A stretch of DNA of 64,000 nucleotides from Marinobacter nauticus (lineage in GTDB: Bacteria > Pseudomonadota > Gammaproteobacteria > Pseudomonadales > Oleiphilaceae), in NCBI RefSeq assembly GCF_003634635.1, contig NZ_RBJB01000003.1, positions 806,001 through 870,000 on the forward strand, in the 5' to 3' direction. Below, piece by piece: positions 17,399 through 27,385 of this stretch. The position numbers and the translations under genes are program-made. Position 1 is the stretch's first letter. The number at the start of each line of letters is the position of its first letter. The notes beneath the pieces were generated by a model. The model saw only the letters and a program-made list of their open reading frames with translations. It did not search any database and was not told where the DNA came from.

Positions 17399-18593
17399 CG
17401 TAGGTGTTAAAGCCCACCACCCGGTGCTCGGTCAGGAATTCGGAAACCGCATCCAGTTGCCCGGTCAGCTCGGCCTCCAGTCTCCGCAGGAAGCAGTCGC
17501 AGGCCAGAGTGACCAGAGGTTTACCCACCACTCGCTCAGACGCTTCAATCTGAGTCCGAACGCTCTCCAATAACGACCCGGGATTCATCGCCACCATCAC
17601 AATGCCGGTTTCAACTGCGCAGTAGAAGGTGAGGCTGCCATCAGGGTTTACTCTCTGGATGGAGCGGACAAAATGGTTACCCCCGACCCGAACGCCGAGA
17701 GGATGAAGGGCAAACACACCTCGATCCAGCTCTGCCAGCGGCACACCCACCGTCCGGGCATAAACTTCGGCGGCGGGTTCAGCATTCAGCTCATAAACGG
17801 TGCGGCTTTCGGGACAGGCCATCGTCACCACCAGCTTTTCATCCTGAGCCTGCATGTGATGTGTTGAGAACACCCGGAAATCAAGAGGCGTATTGACCAG
17901 CATCACGGTGGCCGCAGCGCTGTGGAAGCGGCCATCAAAGAATACATGGGTATCAGCCAGGCGCTCATCGTCCCCGGCAGAGCCGCCAAACTGAGGAATG
18001 GTACCCAACGCGGCATTCAGGGTAGCCAGCACCAACTCCTCCCGGCTTGAAAGGCCATCCAGCATCGTTATCGCGAAGGTGTTGCCTTTCACCGGCGCAA
18101 GCCGGGCCTCCCGACAGGTCGACAGCAAACCGTCGATCACCTGCTGGGCATCCTGCAAAGTGAAACGCTCCAGCTCACTGATCAGGGCGCAGTCAATCGC
18201 GAAAAAACGGGCATCGAACCCCAAAGCACTGATGCACCCGCGTCCGTATCCCTGTTCGGTAATCTCCCCGGCCGAGGTACAGCCGTAAATCCGGGTTTGC
18301 GGAAAGGCAGCCTGCAGCGCTGGCCCCAGTTTTTCCAGATCGAATTCCACCGAACAGAAGAACAGAACACAACCCAGATGCTCATGCTGCAATTGCCGGG
18401 CGAGTTCGGCCGCGGCCAGTTCCGGGTCTCGGACGGTGGCACTGGCAACCCGGACCGCTACTGCGGATGCATCTGGATTCATGAAAACAGCTCTCGGAAG
18501 CTTCGACATCCCTGCCGATTCTACGCCGATGCTGGTAGAGGAAAATTCGACTTCGGTGCTTTTTATCGGTGTTCCGAATTCGGCGTAACTCAT
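17319..18593 (-). CDS. nosP: NosP-like FIST-domain sensor
   Basis: A 424-residue cytosolic protein with FIST N and FIST C domains. Typical segments are the N-domain LGCVLFFCSVEFDLEKLG and YGCTSAGEITEQGYG, the middle GGSAGDDERLADTHVFFDG, and the C-domain end VGFNTYGEQFNGMHINQTFTG. In P. aeruginosa and relatives the homologue NosP binds haem and nitric oxide and inhibits autophosphorylation of NahK. Here the gene is directly upstream of, and overlaps, the NahK-type kinase gene, as in Pseudomonas, which makes the assignment firm. An internal ATG at 18509 is a possible alternative start. Haem-binding was not derived from sequence. Confidence 0.85.
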   Translation of the reverse strand: MSYAEFGTPIKSTEVEFSSTSIGVESAGMSKLPRAVFMNPDASAVAVRVASATVRDPELAAAELARQLQHEHLGCVLFFCSVEFDLEKLGPALQAAFPQTRIYGCTSAGEITEQGYGRGCISALGFDARFFAIDCALISELERFTLQDAQQVIDGLLSTCREARLAPVKGNTFAITMLDGLSSREELVLATLNAALGTIPQFGGSAGDDERLADTHVFFDGRFHSAAATVMLVNTPLDFRVFSTHHMQAQDEKLVVTMACPESRTVYELNAEPAAEVYARTVGVPLAELDRGVFALHPLGVRVGGNHFVRSIQRVNPDGSLTFYCAVETGIVMVAMNPGSLLESVRTQIEASERVVGKPLVTLACDCFLRRLEAELTGQLDAVSEFLTEHRVVGFNTYGEQFNGMHINQTFTGVVIGQPECSIE

Positions 18594-18673
18594 TGATTAT
18601 AAAACTCCCGAATCAATGGCCAGCGATGATGCGCGATTTTTGCCGCAAGAAACCGGCACTTTAGTCTGAGACA

Positions 18674-18713
18674 GCCACTGCAGGACCGGAAAGCACCCTG
18701 GTCCTGCCGTGGC
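18674..18713 (-). terminator. Stem-loop downstream of the porin gene
   Basis: CCACTGCAGGACC at the left pairs with GGTCCTGCCGTGG at the right, a 13-base stem with one mismatch, directly after the porin stop codon at 18726. No T-run follows on the minus strand, so it may be a 3' end stabiliser rather than an intrinsic terminator. Confidence 0.5.
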
Positions 18714-18725
18714 ATCGGGGTGGGA

Positions 18726-19829
18726 TCAGAACATGACAATCGCACCAATGGCGAGGGTATCTGTGTCCGCTGCTTCAGCGCCCGAAGATTTCACGTCCTG
18801 CTCAAACATGTTGTATTCCGCAACGAGTTTGAAGTTGCTGTTCACATCATGAAACACGGCAACGGAGGTGTTCTCGGTTTCAAAGTCTCCCTGGTCAGAG
18901 TCCGTTTCCCCGTACGACAACACGAACCGGTTTGCCCCAAGGGTGTAGGAACCCTGAATCAGATAACCATCCGCATCCTCTTCTGAGGCGAGGGCCGCAT
19001 CGGTGATCAGAACCGGAACATCTCCCTCGGAAGTAAAGCCGGAGGCGGTCAGGGAAAGACCGGCCACCGAGGCCTTGACACCGTAGCCAATACCCTGGCT
19101 GTCGATCTCTGCGGTGGCATTCTCTGAGCTTTGATGACGCCCATTGAGCCAGCCTGTCAGCGAGACGCCCTGCAGCTCCGTCGCGTAGGTCAACTCTGCT
19201 TCAAGCCGCGGAGCGGATTGCTCGGACTCAGCGCCGGGCGTTGTATTGGCCGGCTCGAAAATACCCACAGCCACGTTCAGGCCTGACATATCTGGCGAGC
19301 GATAGGTAATCTGCGCAGAGGGATTCGGGTACGGATACCCTGTGCGGATGTTGCCAAAAGAGACCCCGGTGGCCGCACCCGGTGATCCAAAGCCCATCAG
19401 CAACTCGTCCAGGAAGATGTTGGATCGGGCATACAACCCGAAATCTTTCCCGATCAGCAGCTGGCCAAAGCTTCCGTCCACTGTGGCATACAGCTGTCGG
19501 ACATCAATGCTGGTATCCGTAGGCGACTGGAGGCTGTCGTTGATGGTGGTCCAGAATGAAGAACGACCACCCAGCGTAAGTTCGCCCATGTCCTTGCTGA
19601 AATTGAATCCGATGGTGTTAGGCAGGAAACCCATCTTGACGTCAGAATTGCGAACATCGTTGACGCTGTCGTCACGGTTCACGTAAAACGCGTTGAAGTA
19701 GCCATCCACCGAAAAACTGGTTCCGTCCTGACTGTATACTTCAACCGCTGCCTGGGCACTGGCGCTGGCCCCCATCATCGCGGCCACGGCAATGGCCAAC
19801 CCCGACTGTTTCAGTTTGTTGTTGTTCAT
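18726..19829 (-). CDS. Outer-membrane porin, 16-strand type
   Basis: A 367-residue trimeric-type general porin. It has a clear signal peptide (MNNNKLKQSGLAIAVAAMMG, cleavage after SAQA), a first strand VEVYSQDGTSFSVDGYFNAFY, many alternating strands, the LYATVDGSFGQLLIGKDFGLY segment typical of Gram-negative porins, and a C-terminal Phe (AIGAIVMF) needed for outer-membrane assembly. It lies 132 bases upstream of nosP on the same strand, with a stem-loop in between, so it is probably a separate transcript. Substrate unknown. Confidence 0.88.
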   Translation of the reverse strand: MNNNKLKQSGLAIAVAAMMGASASAQAAVEVYSQDGTSFSVDGYFNAFYVNRDDSVNDVRNSDVKMGFLPNTIGFNFSKDMGELTLGGRSSFWTTINDSLQSPTDTSIDVRQLYATVDGSFGQLLIGKDFGLYARSNIFLDELLMGFGSPGAATGVSFGNIRTGYPYPNPSAQITYRSPDMSGLNVAVGIFEPANTTPGAESEQSAPRLEAELTYATELQGVSLTGWLNGRHQSSENATAEIDSQGIGYGVKASVAGLSLTASGFTSEGDVPVLITDAALASEEDADGYLIQGSYTLGANRFVLSYGETDSDQGDFETENTSVAVFHDVNSNFKLVAEYNMFEQDVKSSGAEAADTDTLAIGAIVMF

Positions 19830-20003
19830 ACTTCCCCCGGTTTATTGTTCGAAATCTGGGATGAAAGAGCCGGCATCAGCACCGGCTCCATGGCGCGATA
19901 AGGCGCCTGAGGTTCATGGTCAGTGAATGACCGGAAGGGGAGTATTGGTCGTGAGAGCAGATTCCCTGCTCATTTAGGAGGCATCAGAGATCGGACTTTA
20001 GGA

Positions 20004-21386
20004 CTAAGACTGGCTCGGGAAATGTCCGAGTTCCTGCAGGCAGTCATGGAGGAAATCTGCGGGATCGGCCATGAGGGCTTCATCCGCGACTACACCGAAT
20101 TGCACCTGGCCAGCATAGCTGACGATGCTTACGCCCAGGCCAATATCGCCCGCCTGAGGTACCCAGAACATCTGTTCTGTGATGGCGCAACCAGCAAGGT
20201 AACGACGCTCTGGCGTGCCGGGAACGTTCGAGACCACGGCCGAAGCCTTCCTGAAAAACAGATCGGCCAGAGGACGACGTCCGGGCTCGGGCAGAAGCGC
20301 AGCCGAGGCGGTCAGCCCCCACGCGAGGCCCGGTTGCCAGCTTCGTTTCAGCTTCCGGGTTTCATGCTTAATCCGGAACAATCGTTCCAGAGCACTTTCA
20401 CCATCGACAGGCAGGGGAACAAACACCGTGCCGAAACAATTACCCGGTTCCAGCGCGCCCGGCCGAATGCCTTCCGGCAAACGCGCCCGGATATCCACAG
20501 GCACAGCCGCATGCATCACCGCTTGGTCGAGGGCCTCGTCGCACAGGCCAAGGCGCGGTCTGACCGCAGCGGCCACGCAGGCAAGCAAGACATCATTGAT
20601 GGTGGTACTGGTAAGCCTGGCGATCTCCCGGAAGCGGGCCAGGGGAACCGGCGTCGACCACCGACAAAGGCGCCGCCCCAGCAATGGACGCTTAAGGTCA
20701 GACGGAGAGTCCTCCGGTGTCGCCAGAAACTCACTGAGTTCGTGTACAAGCCGAACCCCCTTGCCCAGAACTCCGCTCTCGCCCTGCTTCTGAGTAGCTC
20801 CGGGGGCTTCCCGGGGCCCGGGCACTGGCATCAGCTCTGTAATCCGGCCTTCCAGCCAGGTCTGCGCTGCGTTCACCCAGCGACCGGCACGCGGCTCCTC
20901 TGGTGAACCATAGATAGCGGGATACTGACGCGGTGAAGGCGGACACAGATGATCAAATATGCCCAATAACGACAGACCGTCGGCATAACAATGGTGCAGA
21001 CGAAGCAACAATGCCGCACCGCCCCTGGCGTTGGGGGCCAACCAGAATTTCCAGCGTGGACGATACAGCGGTAAGGGCTCGTTCAGGCGCTCCGAGACCC
21101 AGTCCTGCAACTGTTCCGGCTCGAACCGGTCCAGCGCCACGTCAAGATGCTGGGGCGCGGAGAAGGTCAGGTCTTTTTCCCAATACCAGGCGGGGGCACG
21201 CCATACCGGGCGACAACGGAACCGCTCCCAGGCCAGCCAGTATACCTCCAGAAACTCCCGGAAACGGGTCGGCGTCAGCCCGTCGACCCTCAGCATGATG
21301 GTGATGGTCATCGGGTTATCGGGCCGTTCCAGAGCCAGCCAGGCTGAATCCGAAGGCAGCATGAGATGCGATTGCTCCTGGCTCAA
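20004..21386 (-). CDS. Wax ester synthase / diacylglycerol acyltransferase (WS/DGAT)
   Basis: A 460-residue acyl-CoA acyltransferase of the bifunctional WS/DGAT family, which joins an acyl-CoA to a fatty alcohol or diacylglycerol to make storage lipid. The catalytic HHxxxDG motif is present as HHCYADG, followed by the C-terminal domain with SNVPGTPERRYLAGC and SIVSYAGQVQFGVVAD. The length is usual. Marine Marinobacter-type bacteria characteristically carry several such genes. The frame opens with TTG at 21386 (GGGGA nine bases ahead); an ATG at 21362 giving MLPSDSAWL is equally reasonable. It diverges from the hydrolase gene at 21710. Confidence 0.9.
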   Translation of the reverse strand: MSQEQSHLMLPSDSAWLALERPDNPMTITIMLRVDGLTPTRFREFLEVYWLAWERFRCRPVWRAPAWYWEKDLTFSAPQHLDVALDRFEPEQLQDWVSERLNEPLPLYRPRWKFWLAPNARGGAALLLRLHHCYADGLSLLGIFDHLCPPSPRQYPAIYGSPEEPRAGRWVNAAQTWLEGRITELMPVPGPREAPGATQKQGESGVLGKGVRLVHELSEFLATPEDSPSDLKRPLLGRRLCRWSTPVPLARFREIARLTSTTINDVLLACVAAAVRPRLGLCDEALDQAVMHAAVPVDIRARLPEGIRPGALEPGNCFGTVFVPLPVDGESALERLFRIKHETRKLKRSWQPGLAWGLTASAALLPEPGRRPLADLFFRKASAVVSNVPGTPERRYLAGCAITEQMFWVPQAGDIGLGVSIVSYAGQVQFGVVADEALMADPADFLHDCLQELGHFPSQS

Positions 21387-21709
21387 ACCCGATTATCCCC
21401 GATCAATAGCGTGCCTGTATGAAAGAAAACCAATCCGGCATTGTGCCAGAGTCCGGATAGCGGCTCCATCCTCGGACGCCCCGCACGCAGTTACAAAAAA
21501 TTACACGTGAGTAACTGTTCGGTCCTATACTGGTTATATGGCCCAGTGCCATGGTTATAAAACCGTGTCCCGGATCGGCCAATTGGCCCCAACACACCAT
21601 TTTTTAAGGCACTGGCGCCACTAAACCCGTTCGGCATTCACGGTACAAATGTCATACCGGCTCAGCAAAACCAATAACACAACGAAAAGCGGCCGGAGGG
21701 AGAAGAATC
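21387..21709. other. Intergenic region between WS/DGAT and hydrolase genes
   Basis: No gene is supported here. A possible plus-strand promoter has TTACAC at 21501-21506 and TATACT at 21526-21531 (19-base spacing). Small palindromes are GGTTATAAAACC at 21553-21564 and GGCCAATTGGCC at 21577-21588. A strong ribosome-binding site GGAGGGAG precedes the hydrolase start. The divergent layout suggests both genes are controlled from this region. Confidence 0.4.
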
Positions 21710-22633
21710 ATGAAAGCCAGTCATGTTCGCAAGCTGATCAAACCGATCGAAAGCGCCTATTCCGAAATGTTTTCCGGCCGGGTTTACCGCGTGGGCCGGG
21801 GTGCGGTGTCTGTTCGAAATCACAGTGGCACAGCAGCGCACACCGTGATTGGCGTACATGGTTTTCTAGAAAATCACTGTTACTTCACCCAGGCCTACGA
21901 TGGCCCCACCACAGAACTGATTCTGCTCACCTGCAGCAACTATCACATCCCGGTGAACGGTGTGACACCTGAGAATCCGGCCTGGGAAGTGCCCATCAAG
22001 CACCTGGAAGGCACCATCGAATACGATGCCTGTATCCTGAATCAGTCGTTGCAGAACCTGCCCAGCACCGAGAATATCCGGATCCATGGCCACTCCCGGG
22101 GTGGTGCGGTTATTCTGGAGGCCATCCGGCAGTGGCCGGAGCTTTACGAAAACGTGGAAGTGGTACTGGAAGCGCCGGTTTTACCCCAGGGCAAACTGCA
22201 TGCGCTGGTAACCACATTGCTGGAGCCGGTCAGCCATGGCATGTGGCCCTGGTTGATTCGTCTGATCAACAGCGCCCCCCAGTCGGCCTATGGTCAGACC
22301 TTCTTTGGCAAGATGAATCCGCGCAAACGCCAATTGTTGAGCAAACTGTTCTACGCCACCAAAGACCACCTGACCATTGTTCGCAACATCGAGAACATCA
22401 TGGAGTGGATGGCGCGTACCGACACCTCGGTGTATCGCCATGTGCGCCATGGGACTTTCCTGATACCGGCCACCGACCGAATACTGGATCGCCAGGCCAT
22501 GCTGGCCAGCGCTCGCACCAGCCCCACCACCATGCGCATTGTCGAAACCGAAGCCCCCAGCCACTTCATCACGCTGGACAGCAAGGAATGGGTGCCGGGC
22601 TTGGAAACCCTCGAGGCTGCGGCCCAAGGCTGA
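21710..22633 (+). CDS. Alpha/beta hydrolase
   Basis: A 307-residue alpha/beta-hydrolase. The oxyanion-side HGF motif is GVHGFLENHCYF (48-59 region), the nucleophile elbow is GHSRGG, and a C-terminal His lies in APSHFITL, so a full Ser-Asp-His triad is plausible. There is no signal peptide. It diverges from the wax ester synthase gene, and an esterase, lipase or thioesterase role in lipid turnover is an inference. The start has an excellent ribosome-binding site (GGAGGGAG). Confidence 0.82.
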   Translation: MKASHVRKLIKPIESAYSEMFSGRVYRVGRGAVSVRNHSGTAAHTVIGVHGFLENHCYFTQAYDGPTTELILLTCSNYHIPVNGVTPENPAWEVPIKHLEGTIEYDACILNQSLQNLPSTENIRIHGHSRGGAVILEAIRQWPELYENVEVVLEAPVLPQGKLHALVTTLLEPVSHGMWPWLIRLINSAPQSAYGQTFFGKMNPRKRQLLSKLFYATKDHLTIVRNIENIMEWMARTDTSVYRHVRHGTFLIPATDRILDRQAMLASARTSPTTMRIVETEAPSHFITLDSKEWVPGLETLEAAAQG

Positions 22634-22714
22634 ATTCAACGCAAACGGGCAGGTGCGTCACACCCAAGGCTTCGTTAAACTGGCGCTTTTCTGCCCGGTT
22701 GATTGGAGCCTTTA

Positions 22715-23464
22715 ATGTATCGTGAGCGGCTGGTTGCCACGGATGTGCACACGGAGAACGCCCACCGCCTGAAACGCCTGCTGCTGGAATACCACGATTT
22801 CCGCCAACACAAGGCCGGGCACCCCCTGCGGGACGAGGCCCACCAAGTGGCAGACTGGCAGGCAGAGCGGCTGAAAAATACGCACCAGGATTTATACCGT
22901 CACCCGGGCTACCACACCGGCCTGGAATTTCTGCTGACCGACCTCTATGCCCCTGCCGGCATGACCCGCCGTGATGACAACATCGACCGGGTGTTCCCGA
23001 AAATGGTGAAATGGCTTCCCGACCACCTGCTGGCCACCTTTGCCGGCCTGGTCGAGCTCAACCTGATTACCCAGAGCCTCGATCTTGAGCTGGCAGAGAT
23101 ACTGGCGCAGCAGGGCTTTTCGGCAACAGGTCTTGATGATGAGCGTTACTGCGAGGCTTATCGCGCCAGCAAACAGCTTGCAATTCGCGAGCGACAACTG
23201 GCTCTGGTAGCGGAAACCGGACAGGAACTGGATCGCTACGTTCGCAACCGCACCCTCGGTTGGCTACTGTCCATGACCCGCGGTCCGGCCGAGATGGCCG
23301 ACCTGGGTGATCTGCACAGCTTTCTACACCGGGGCTACAGCGCCTTTCGGAAAATGAATCGGGTCGACCTGCTGATTGATCGCCTGCTCAGCCGGGAACA
23401 ACGAGTGATGGACAACATTCTGGCGGGCCACCCGACCCCTTTCTCCCTGCCGGATGACCTGTAG
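22715..23464 (+). CDS. FFLEELY-type conserved protein
   Basis: A 249-residue, mostly helical soluble protein of the group named for a FF-L-E-E-L-Y motif, here FLLTDLYAP (near residue 70), followed by a region DNIDRVFPKMVKWLPDHLL. Its function is not known. The ATG at 22715 has GGAG six bases before it; the in-frame TTG at 22703 was rejected. It follows the hydrolase on the same strand after 81 bases and is convergent with the PHA-system gene, ending six bases from it. Confidence 0.75.
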   Translation: MYRERLVATDVHTENAHRLKRLLLEYHDFRQHKAGHPLRDEAHQVADWQAERLKNTHQDLYRHPGYHTGLEFLLTDLYAPAGMTRRDDNIDRVFPKMVKWLPDHLLATFAGLVELNLITQSLDLELAEILAQQGFSATGLDDERYCEAYRASKQLAIRERQLALVAETGQELDRYVRNRTLGWLLSMTRGPAEMADLGDLHSFLHRGYSAFRKMNRVDLLIDRLLSREQRVMDNILAGHPTPFSLPDDL

Positions 23465-23470
23465 CGGGAT

Positions 23471-23749
23471 TCAGGCCTGGATGATCTGATCCAGCTGGGA
23501 GTGAATCTCCTGCTCAATGCGGGATTTGAAGGGCCGAAGCATCAACCCCAGCTCCAGTCGGATATGCAGGTCGTGCTCGGAAATATCCAGTTGCCCTTTG
23601 ACACCGCTGCGTTTGAACTTCAGCAGATCGCCTTCCCACTGGTAATTGACATCGAATTGTTTGGACAAATCCTTGGCCAGGGTTTCGGCCGCCTCGCGGG
23701 CGTGCTCCTTGTCCAGGGAATGGGCGCGATGGATATCGATAACAGACAT
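23471..23749 (-). CDS. Polyhydroxyalkanoic acid system family protein
   Basis: A 92-residue protein of the PHA_gran_rgn type. Recognised by the start IHRAHSLDKEHAREAAETLA, the central YQWEGDLLKFKRSGVKGQLDI and the acidic end. Members are found near PHA genes but also in species lacking PHA; the function is not established. ATG 23749 lies 116 bases from the divergent ubiE start. Confidence 0.8.
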   Translation of the reverse strand: MSVIDIHRAHSLDKEHAREAAETLAKDLSKQFDVNYQWEGDLLKFKRSGVKGQLDISEHDLHIRLELGLMLRPFKSRIEQEIHSQLDQIIQA

Positions 23750-23865
23750 GAATCAGTTTTCTCAGTGATTTGGAAACGGTTTTACAGTGTAAGCCGGCAA
23801 TAAACTTGTAGCCAACCCCTCAAAGGTTAGAATACAGGGCTTAGATTCTGACAGGACCAACTTCC

Positions 23866-24648
23866 ATGAGCGAGCAGCAAGCACCGGGCACCCAAGGCAA
23901 CGGCCAGGACGACGTTACCCACTTCGGCTTTCGCAATGTGCCGAAAAGCCAGAAGGCCGGTCAGGTGGCCCAGGTTTTCCACAGTGTCGCCGGCAAGTAC
24001 GACCTCATGAACGACCTGATGTCCATGGGCATTCATCGCCTGTGGAAGCGCTTTACTATTGAATTGAGCGGCGTACGCCCGGGCCATCAGGTGTTGGACA
24101 TTGCCGGCGGTACCGGCGACCTGACCATGAAGTTTTCCGATCTGGTGGGCCCGTCCGGCAAAGTGGTGCTGGCCGATATCAACGCCTCCATGCTGCAGGT
24201 GGGTCGCAGCCGCCTGACCGACCGGGGTTACGCCGGCAACATCGAATACGTACAGGCCGATGCCGAACACCTGCCGTTCCCGGACAACAGTTTCCAGGCG
24301 GTGTCTATTGCTTTCGGCCTGCGCAATGTGACCGACAAGGATCAGGCCCTGCGGGATATGGCCCGGGTACTTAAGCCGGGCGGCAAGCTGATGGTGCTGG
24401 AATTCTCCAAGCCCACCAACCCGCTGCTGAGCAAGGCCTACGACACCTATTCTTTCACCGCCCTGCCCCTGATGGGCCAGTTGATTGCCGGGGACAGCGA
24501 GAGCTATAAGTACCTGGCCGAGTCCATCCGCATGCATCCGGATCAGGAAACCCTGAAGGGCATGATGGAAACTGCCGGCCTGGTGAACTGCAAGTACTAC
24601 AACATGACCGGCGGCATCGTGGCCCTGCACGTGGGAATCAAGCCCTGA
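23866..24648 (+). CDS. ubiE: Ubiquinone/menaquinone C-methyltransferase UbiE
   Basis: A 260-residue SAM-dependent methyltransferase that adds the C-methyl group to the quinone ring. Motifs include [22 protein letters not shown], the SAM-binding [11 protein letters not shown] and the family segment [13 protein letters not shown]. Its stop overlaps the ubiJ start (TGATG), beginning a ubiE-ubiJ-ubiB-hisI-hisE-tatABC-rsmE run that matches the order in Pseudomonas. Confidence 0.97.
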   Translation: MSEQQAPGTQGNGQDDVTHFGFRNVPKSQKAGQVAQVFHSVAGKYDLMNDLMSMGIHRLWKRFTIELSGVRPGHQVLDIAGGTGDLTMKFSDLVGPSGKVVLADINASMLQVGRSRLTDRGYAGNIEYVQADAEHLPFPDNSFQAVSIAFGLRNVTDKDQALRDMARVLKPGGKLMVLEFSKPTNPLLSKAYDTYSFTALPLMGQLIAGDSESYKYLAESIRMHPDQETLKGMMETAGLVNCKYYNMTGGIVALHVGIKP

Positions 24649-25289
24649 TGTTCCCCGGCCCGACCCTGCTGTCTGCGACAGGCGCCATTATTGAGGGCGC
24701 CCTGAACCGGGCGCTGGCACTGGACCCGGCGGGCCAGCGTGCCTTGCTGGGCGCCTTGGGCGGGCCGGTTCAGTTCACCATTACGGCCCCGGTCACCATG
24801 CACTGGACCCTGAATCGCGTTGGCGAACGGGTACAGGTTCGCAGTCAGCCGGATCCGCAACCGGTGTTAATCATCACCGGGCGGCCGGTTGCCTTTGCCG
24901 CCCTGGCACTGGGCGATGACCGGGTATTTGCCGACGAACGCCTGACGGTGGAGGGCGACACGGCCCTGGCCCACCAGTTGCAGCGCGCTCTGAACCAGCT
25001 GCAACCGGATTGGGAAGCGGCCATGGCAAACCACCTGGGCGATGTGCCGGCCCATTTCATCGGCAAACGCATCCGCCAGGCAGTCAAGTGGAGCCGCCAG
25101 GCGTTCAGCACCATGAACGCCAATGTGGAGGAATATGTCCACGAAGAGAGCCGCACTCTGCCCTGCCGGCGGGAGCTGGAGGCCACCTTTCGGGATATCG
25201 ATGAGCTGAGCCTGCGCACCGAACGCCTGGAGGCTCGGCTGAAGCAACTGCAAGCACCCGGCAGCGATAACAATACGGAGAACCTGTGA
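24648..25289 (+). CDS. ubiJ: Ubiquinone biosynthesis accessory factor UbiJ
   Basis: A 213-residue protein with an N-terminal SCP2 lipid-binding domain and a helical, coiled-coil C terminus ([24 protein letters not shown]). UbiJ helps organise the soluble Ubi complex and binds quinone intermediates. It overlaps ubiE and ubiB at both ends, as expected for coupled translation in a quinone operon. Confidence 0.93.
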   Translation: MFPGPTLLSATGAIIEGALNRALALDPAGQRALLGALGGPVQFTITAPVTMHWTLNRVGERVQVRSQPDPQPVLIITGRPVAFAALALGDDRVFADERLTVEGDTALAHQLQRALNQLQPDWEAAMANHLGDVPAHFIGKRIRQAVKWSRQAFSTMNANVEEYVHEESRTLPCRRELEATFRDIDELSLRTERLEARLKQLQAPGSDNNTENL

Positions 25290-26929
25290 CCCGCCTGCAA
25301 CGCCTGTTCCGAATTGCCTGGGTATTCTGCCGCTACCGGCTGGACACGTTTCTGCCCTTGTCTGAACTGCCTACACCGCTGAAAATCTTTTTTCTGCTGG
25401 CACCCTGGCACCTGTTCCCGCAGCCCAAACTGAGCCGGGGTGACCGCCTGCGCCTGGCACTGGAAGAGCTGGGCCCGGTTTTCGTCAAATTCGGCCAGAT
25501 TCTCTCCACCCGCCGGGACCTGTTACCGGATGACATGGCCGAATCCCTGAAACAGCTACAGGATCGGGTTCCACCGTTCCCCAGTGAACAGGCCCGAGGC
25601 ATTATCGAGAAATCGTTGGGTGCGCCCGTCTCGGAACTGTTTGCCGAGTTCAGTCCAGACCCCATGGCCTCGGCGTCGGTGGCTCAAGTGCACGCCGCAA
25701 CCCTACCCAACGGCCAGAAGGTGGTGGTCAAGGTTTTGCGCCCCGGCATCGAAAAAGTCATCCGCCAGGATCTGGGCCTGATGTACCTGATGGCCGGCCT
25801 GCTCGAAAAGTACTGGTCTGAGGGTAAGCGCCTGCACCCCGTGGAGGTGGTGGCAGACTATGACTCCACCATCCACGACGAACTGGATCTGCAACGGGAA
25901 GCCGCCAACGCCAGCCAGTTGCGCCGGAATTTCGAGAACTCCCCGTTGATCTACATACCCTTTATCGACTGGGACTACACCCGCAAATCGGTGCTGGTGA
26001 TGGAACGCATTCACGGCATTCCCATTGCCGATGTACCCGCCCTTGAAAAGGCGGGCGTCAACATGAAGGTACTGGCGGAAAAAGGGGTGGAGATCTTCTT
26101 TACCCAGGTATTCCGTGACAGTTTTTTCCATGCTGACATGCATCCGGGCAATATCTTTGTCGATATCAGCAATCCCGCCGACCCGAAGTACATTGCCATC
26201 GACTTCGGTATCGTCGGCACTCTGGCCCCCGACGACCAGAGCTATCTCGCCCGTAACCTGTTGGCCTTCTTCCGCCGGGATTACCGCCAGGTAGCACAAC
26301 TGCACATCCAGTCTGGCTGGGTGCCGCCGGAAACCCGCGTCAACGAGTTTGAGGCCGCCATTCGGACGGTGTGCGAGCCCATCTTCGAGCGCCCCCTGAA
26401 GGATATTTCCTTTGGTCACTTCCTGTTACGCCTGTTCCAGACCGCTCGGCGCTTCAACATGGAAGTGCAGCCACAACTTGTGCTGTTACAGAAAACCCTG
26501 CTCAATGTCGAAGGCCTTGGCCGCCAGCTCTATCCGGACCTGGATCTGTGGAGTACCGCCCAGCCGTTTCTGGAAGACTGGATGCGTAAACGCATCGGTC
26601 CGTCCGGCCTGATCAAGTCTCTGCAGAACCACCTCCCATCATGGCTCGAGCAATCGCCAGAGATGCCCCAGTTGGTTCACGACGCACTACTACAGATACG
26701 CTCCAGCGGCCCCACCGAAGCGCAAAACCGGGCAACCCTGGCGCTGATGAAAGAGCAGCAAATGCGCAGCGAACGCCGTTGGCGCCGGGGCTTCATCGCC
26801 CTGGTTCTGGCAGGCGCGGCCCTGGTGGGCAGCCAGCCCCACGCCGGGCAGTGGCTGGCCGATCTGCCGGTCTGGAGCTGGGTCTTGCTTGCCGGAGCGG
26901 CAGGCGTCATGCTCCGGGGCAGTCGCTGA
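25286..26929 (+). CDS. ubiB: Ubiquinone biosynthesis protein UbiB (ABC1/ADCK-like)
   Basis: A 547-residue atypical kinase-like protein needed for ubiquinone synthesis. It shows the KxGQ motif ([16 protein letters not shown]), the Ala-rich loop ([12 protein letters not shown]), the catalytic-type FHADMHPGN and the DFG (IDFGIVG). Two C-terminal membrane segments lie at about 497-545. The GTG start at 25286 overlaps the ubiJ stop (GTGA). Confidence 0.96.
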   Translation: MTRLQRLFRIAWVFCRYRLDTFLPLSELPTPLKIFFLLAPWHLFPQPKLSRGDRLRLALEELGPVFVKFGQILSTRRDLLPDDMAESLKQLQDRVPPFPSEQARGIIEKSLGAPVSELFAEFSPDPMASASVAQVHAATLPNGQKVVVKVLRPGIEKVIRQDLGLMYLMAGLLEKYWSEGKRLHPVEVVADYDSTIHDELDLQREAANASQLRRNFENSPLIYIPFIDWDYTRKSVLVMERIHGIPIADVPALEKAGVNMKVLAEKGVEIFFTQVFRDSFFHADMHPGNIFVDISNPADPKYIAIDFGIVGTLAPDDQSYLARNLLAFFRRDYRQVAQLHIQSGWVPPETRVNEFEAAIRTVCEPIFERPLKDISFGHFLLRLFQTARRFNMEVQPQLVLLQKTLLNVEGLGRQLYPDLDLWSTAQPFLEDWMRKRIGPSGLIKSLQNHLPSWLEQSPEMPQLVHDALLQIRSSGPTEAQNRATLALMKEQQMRSERRWRRGFIALVLAGAALVGSQPHAGQWLADLPVWSWVLLAGAAGVMLRGSR

Positions 26930-26956
26930 ACCATCAAAGATTCAGGATTCATAAAA

Positions 26957-27373
26957 ATGCAAGATTCTCCCGCTAACGTCGTACAGCCTGACTGGCTCGA
27001 CGAGATCCAATGGACAGAAGACGGCCTGGTGCCGGCCATTGCCCAGGACGCCAATAATGGCGATATCCTGATGATGGCCTGGATGAACCGGGAATCTCTC
27101 CGGCTCACGGTTGAGGAAGGACAGGCGGTGTACTGGTCCCGTTCCCGTGGCAAACTCTGGCGCAAGGGCGAGAGCTCCGGGCACCAGCAGGTGCTCCGGG
27201 ATATCAGGCTCGATTGCGATGCCGATGTGGTGCTGCTGAAAGTGGAACAAAAAGGCGGCATTGCCTGCCATACTGGCCGGCGAAGCTGTTTTTACCGAAC
27301 CCTGAAAGATGGTCAGTGGGTGAGCACCGATCCGGTTCTCAAAGACCCGAATACCATCTACGGCAGCAACTGA
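26957..27373 (+). CDS. hisI: Phosphoribosyl-AMP cyclohydrolase HisI, housekeeping copy
   Basis: A 138-residue enzyme for the third step of histidine synthesis. All three zinc-binding cysteines are present: Cys87 in DCDAD, Cys104 and Cys111 in CHTGRRSC. That makes it the direct reference for the altered island copy at 2665-3180. It is followed after 12 bases by hisE, in the position seen in Pseudomonas (ubiB-hisI-hisE-tatA). Confidence 0.97.
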   Translation: MQDSPANVVQPDWLDEIQWTEDGLVPAIAQDANNGDILMMAWMNRESLRLTVEEGQAVYWSRSRGKLWRKGESSGHQQVLRDIRLDCDADVVLLKVEQKGGIACHTGRRSCFYRTLKDGQWVSTDPVLKDPNTIYGSN

Positions 27374-27385
27374 GGAGCAGACACC

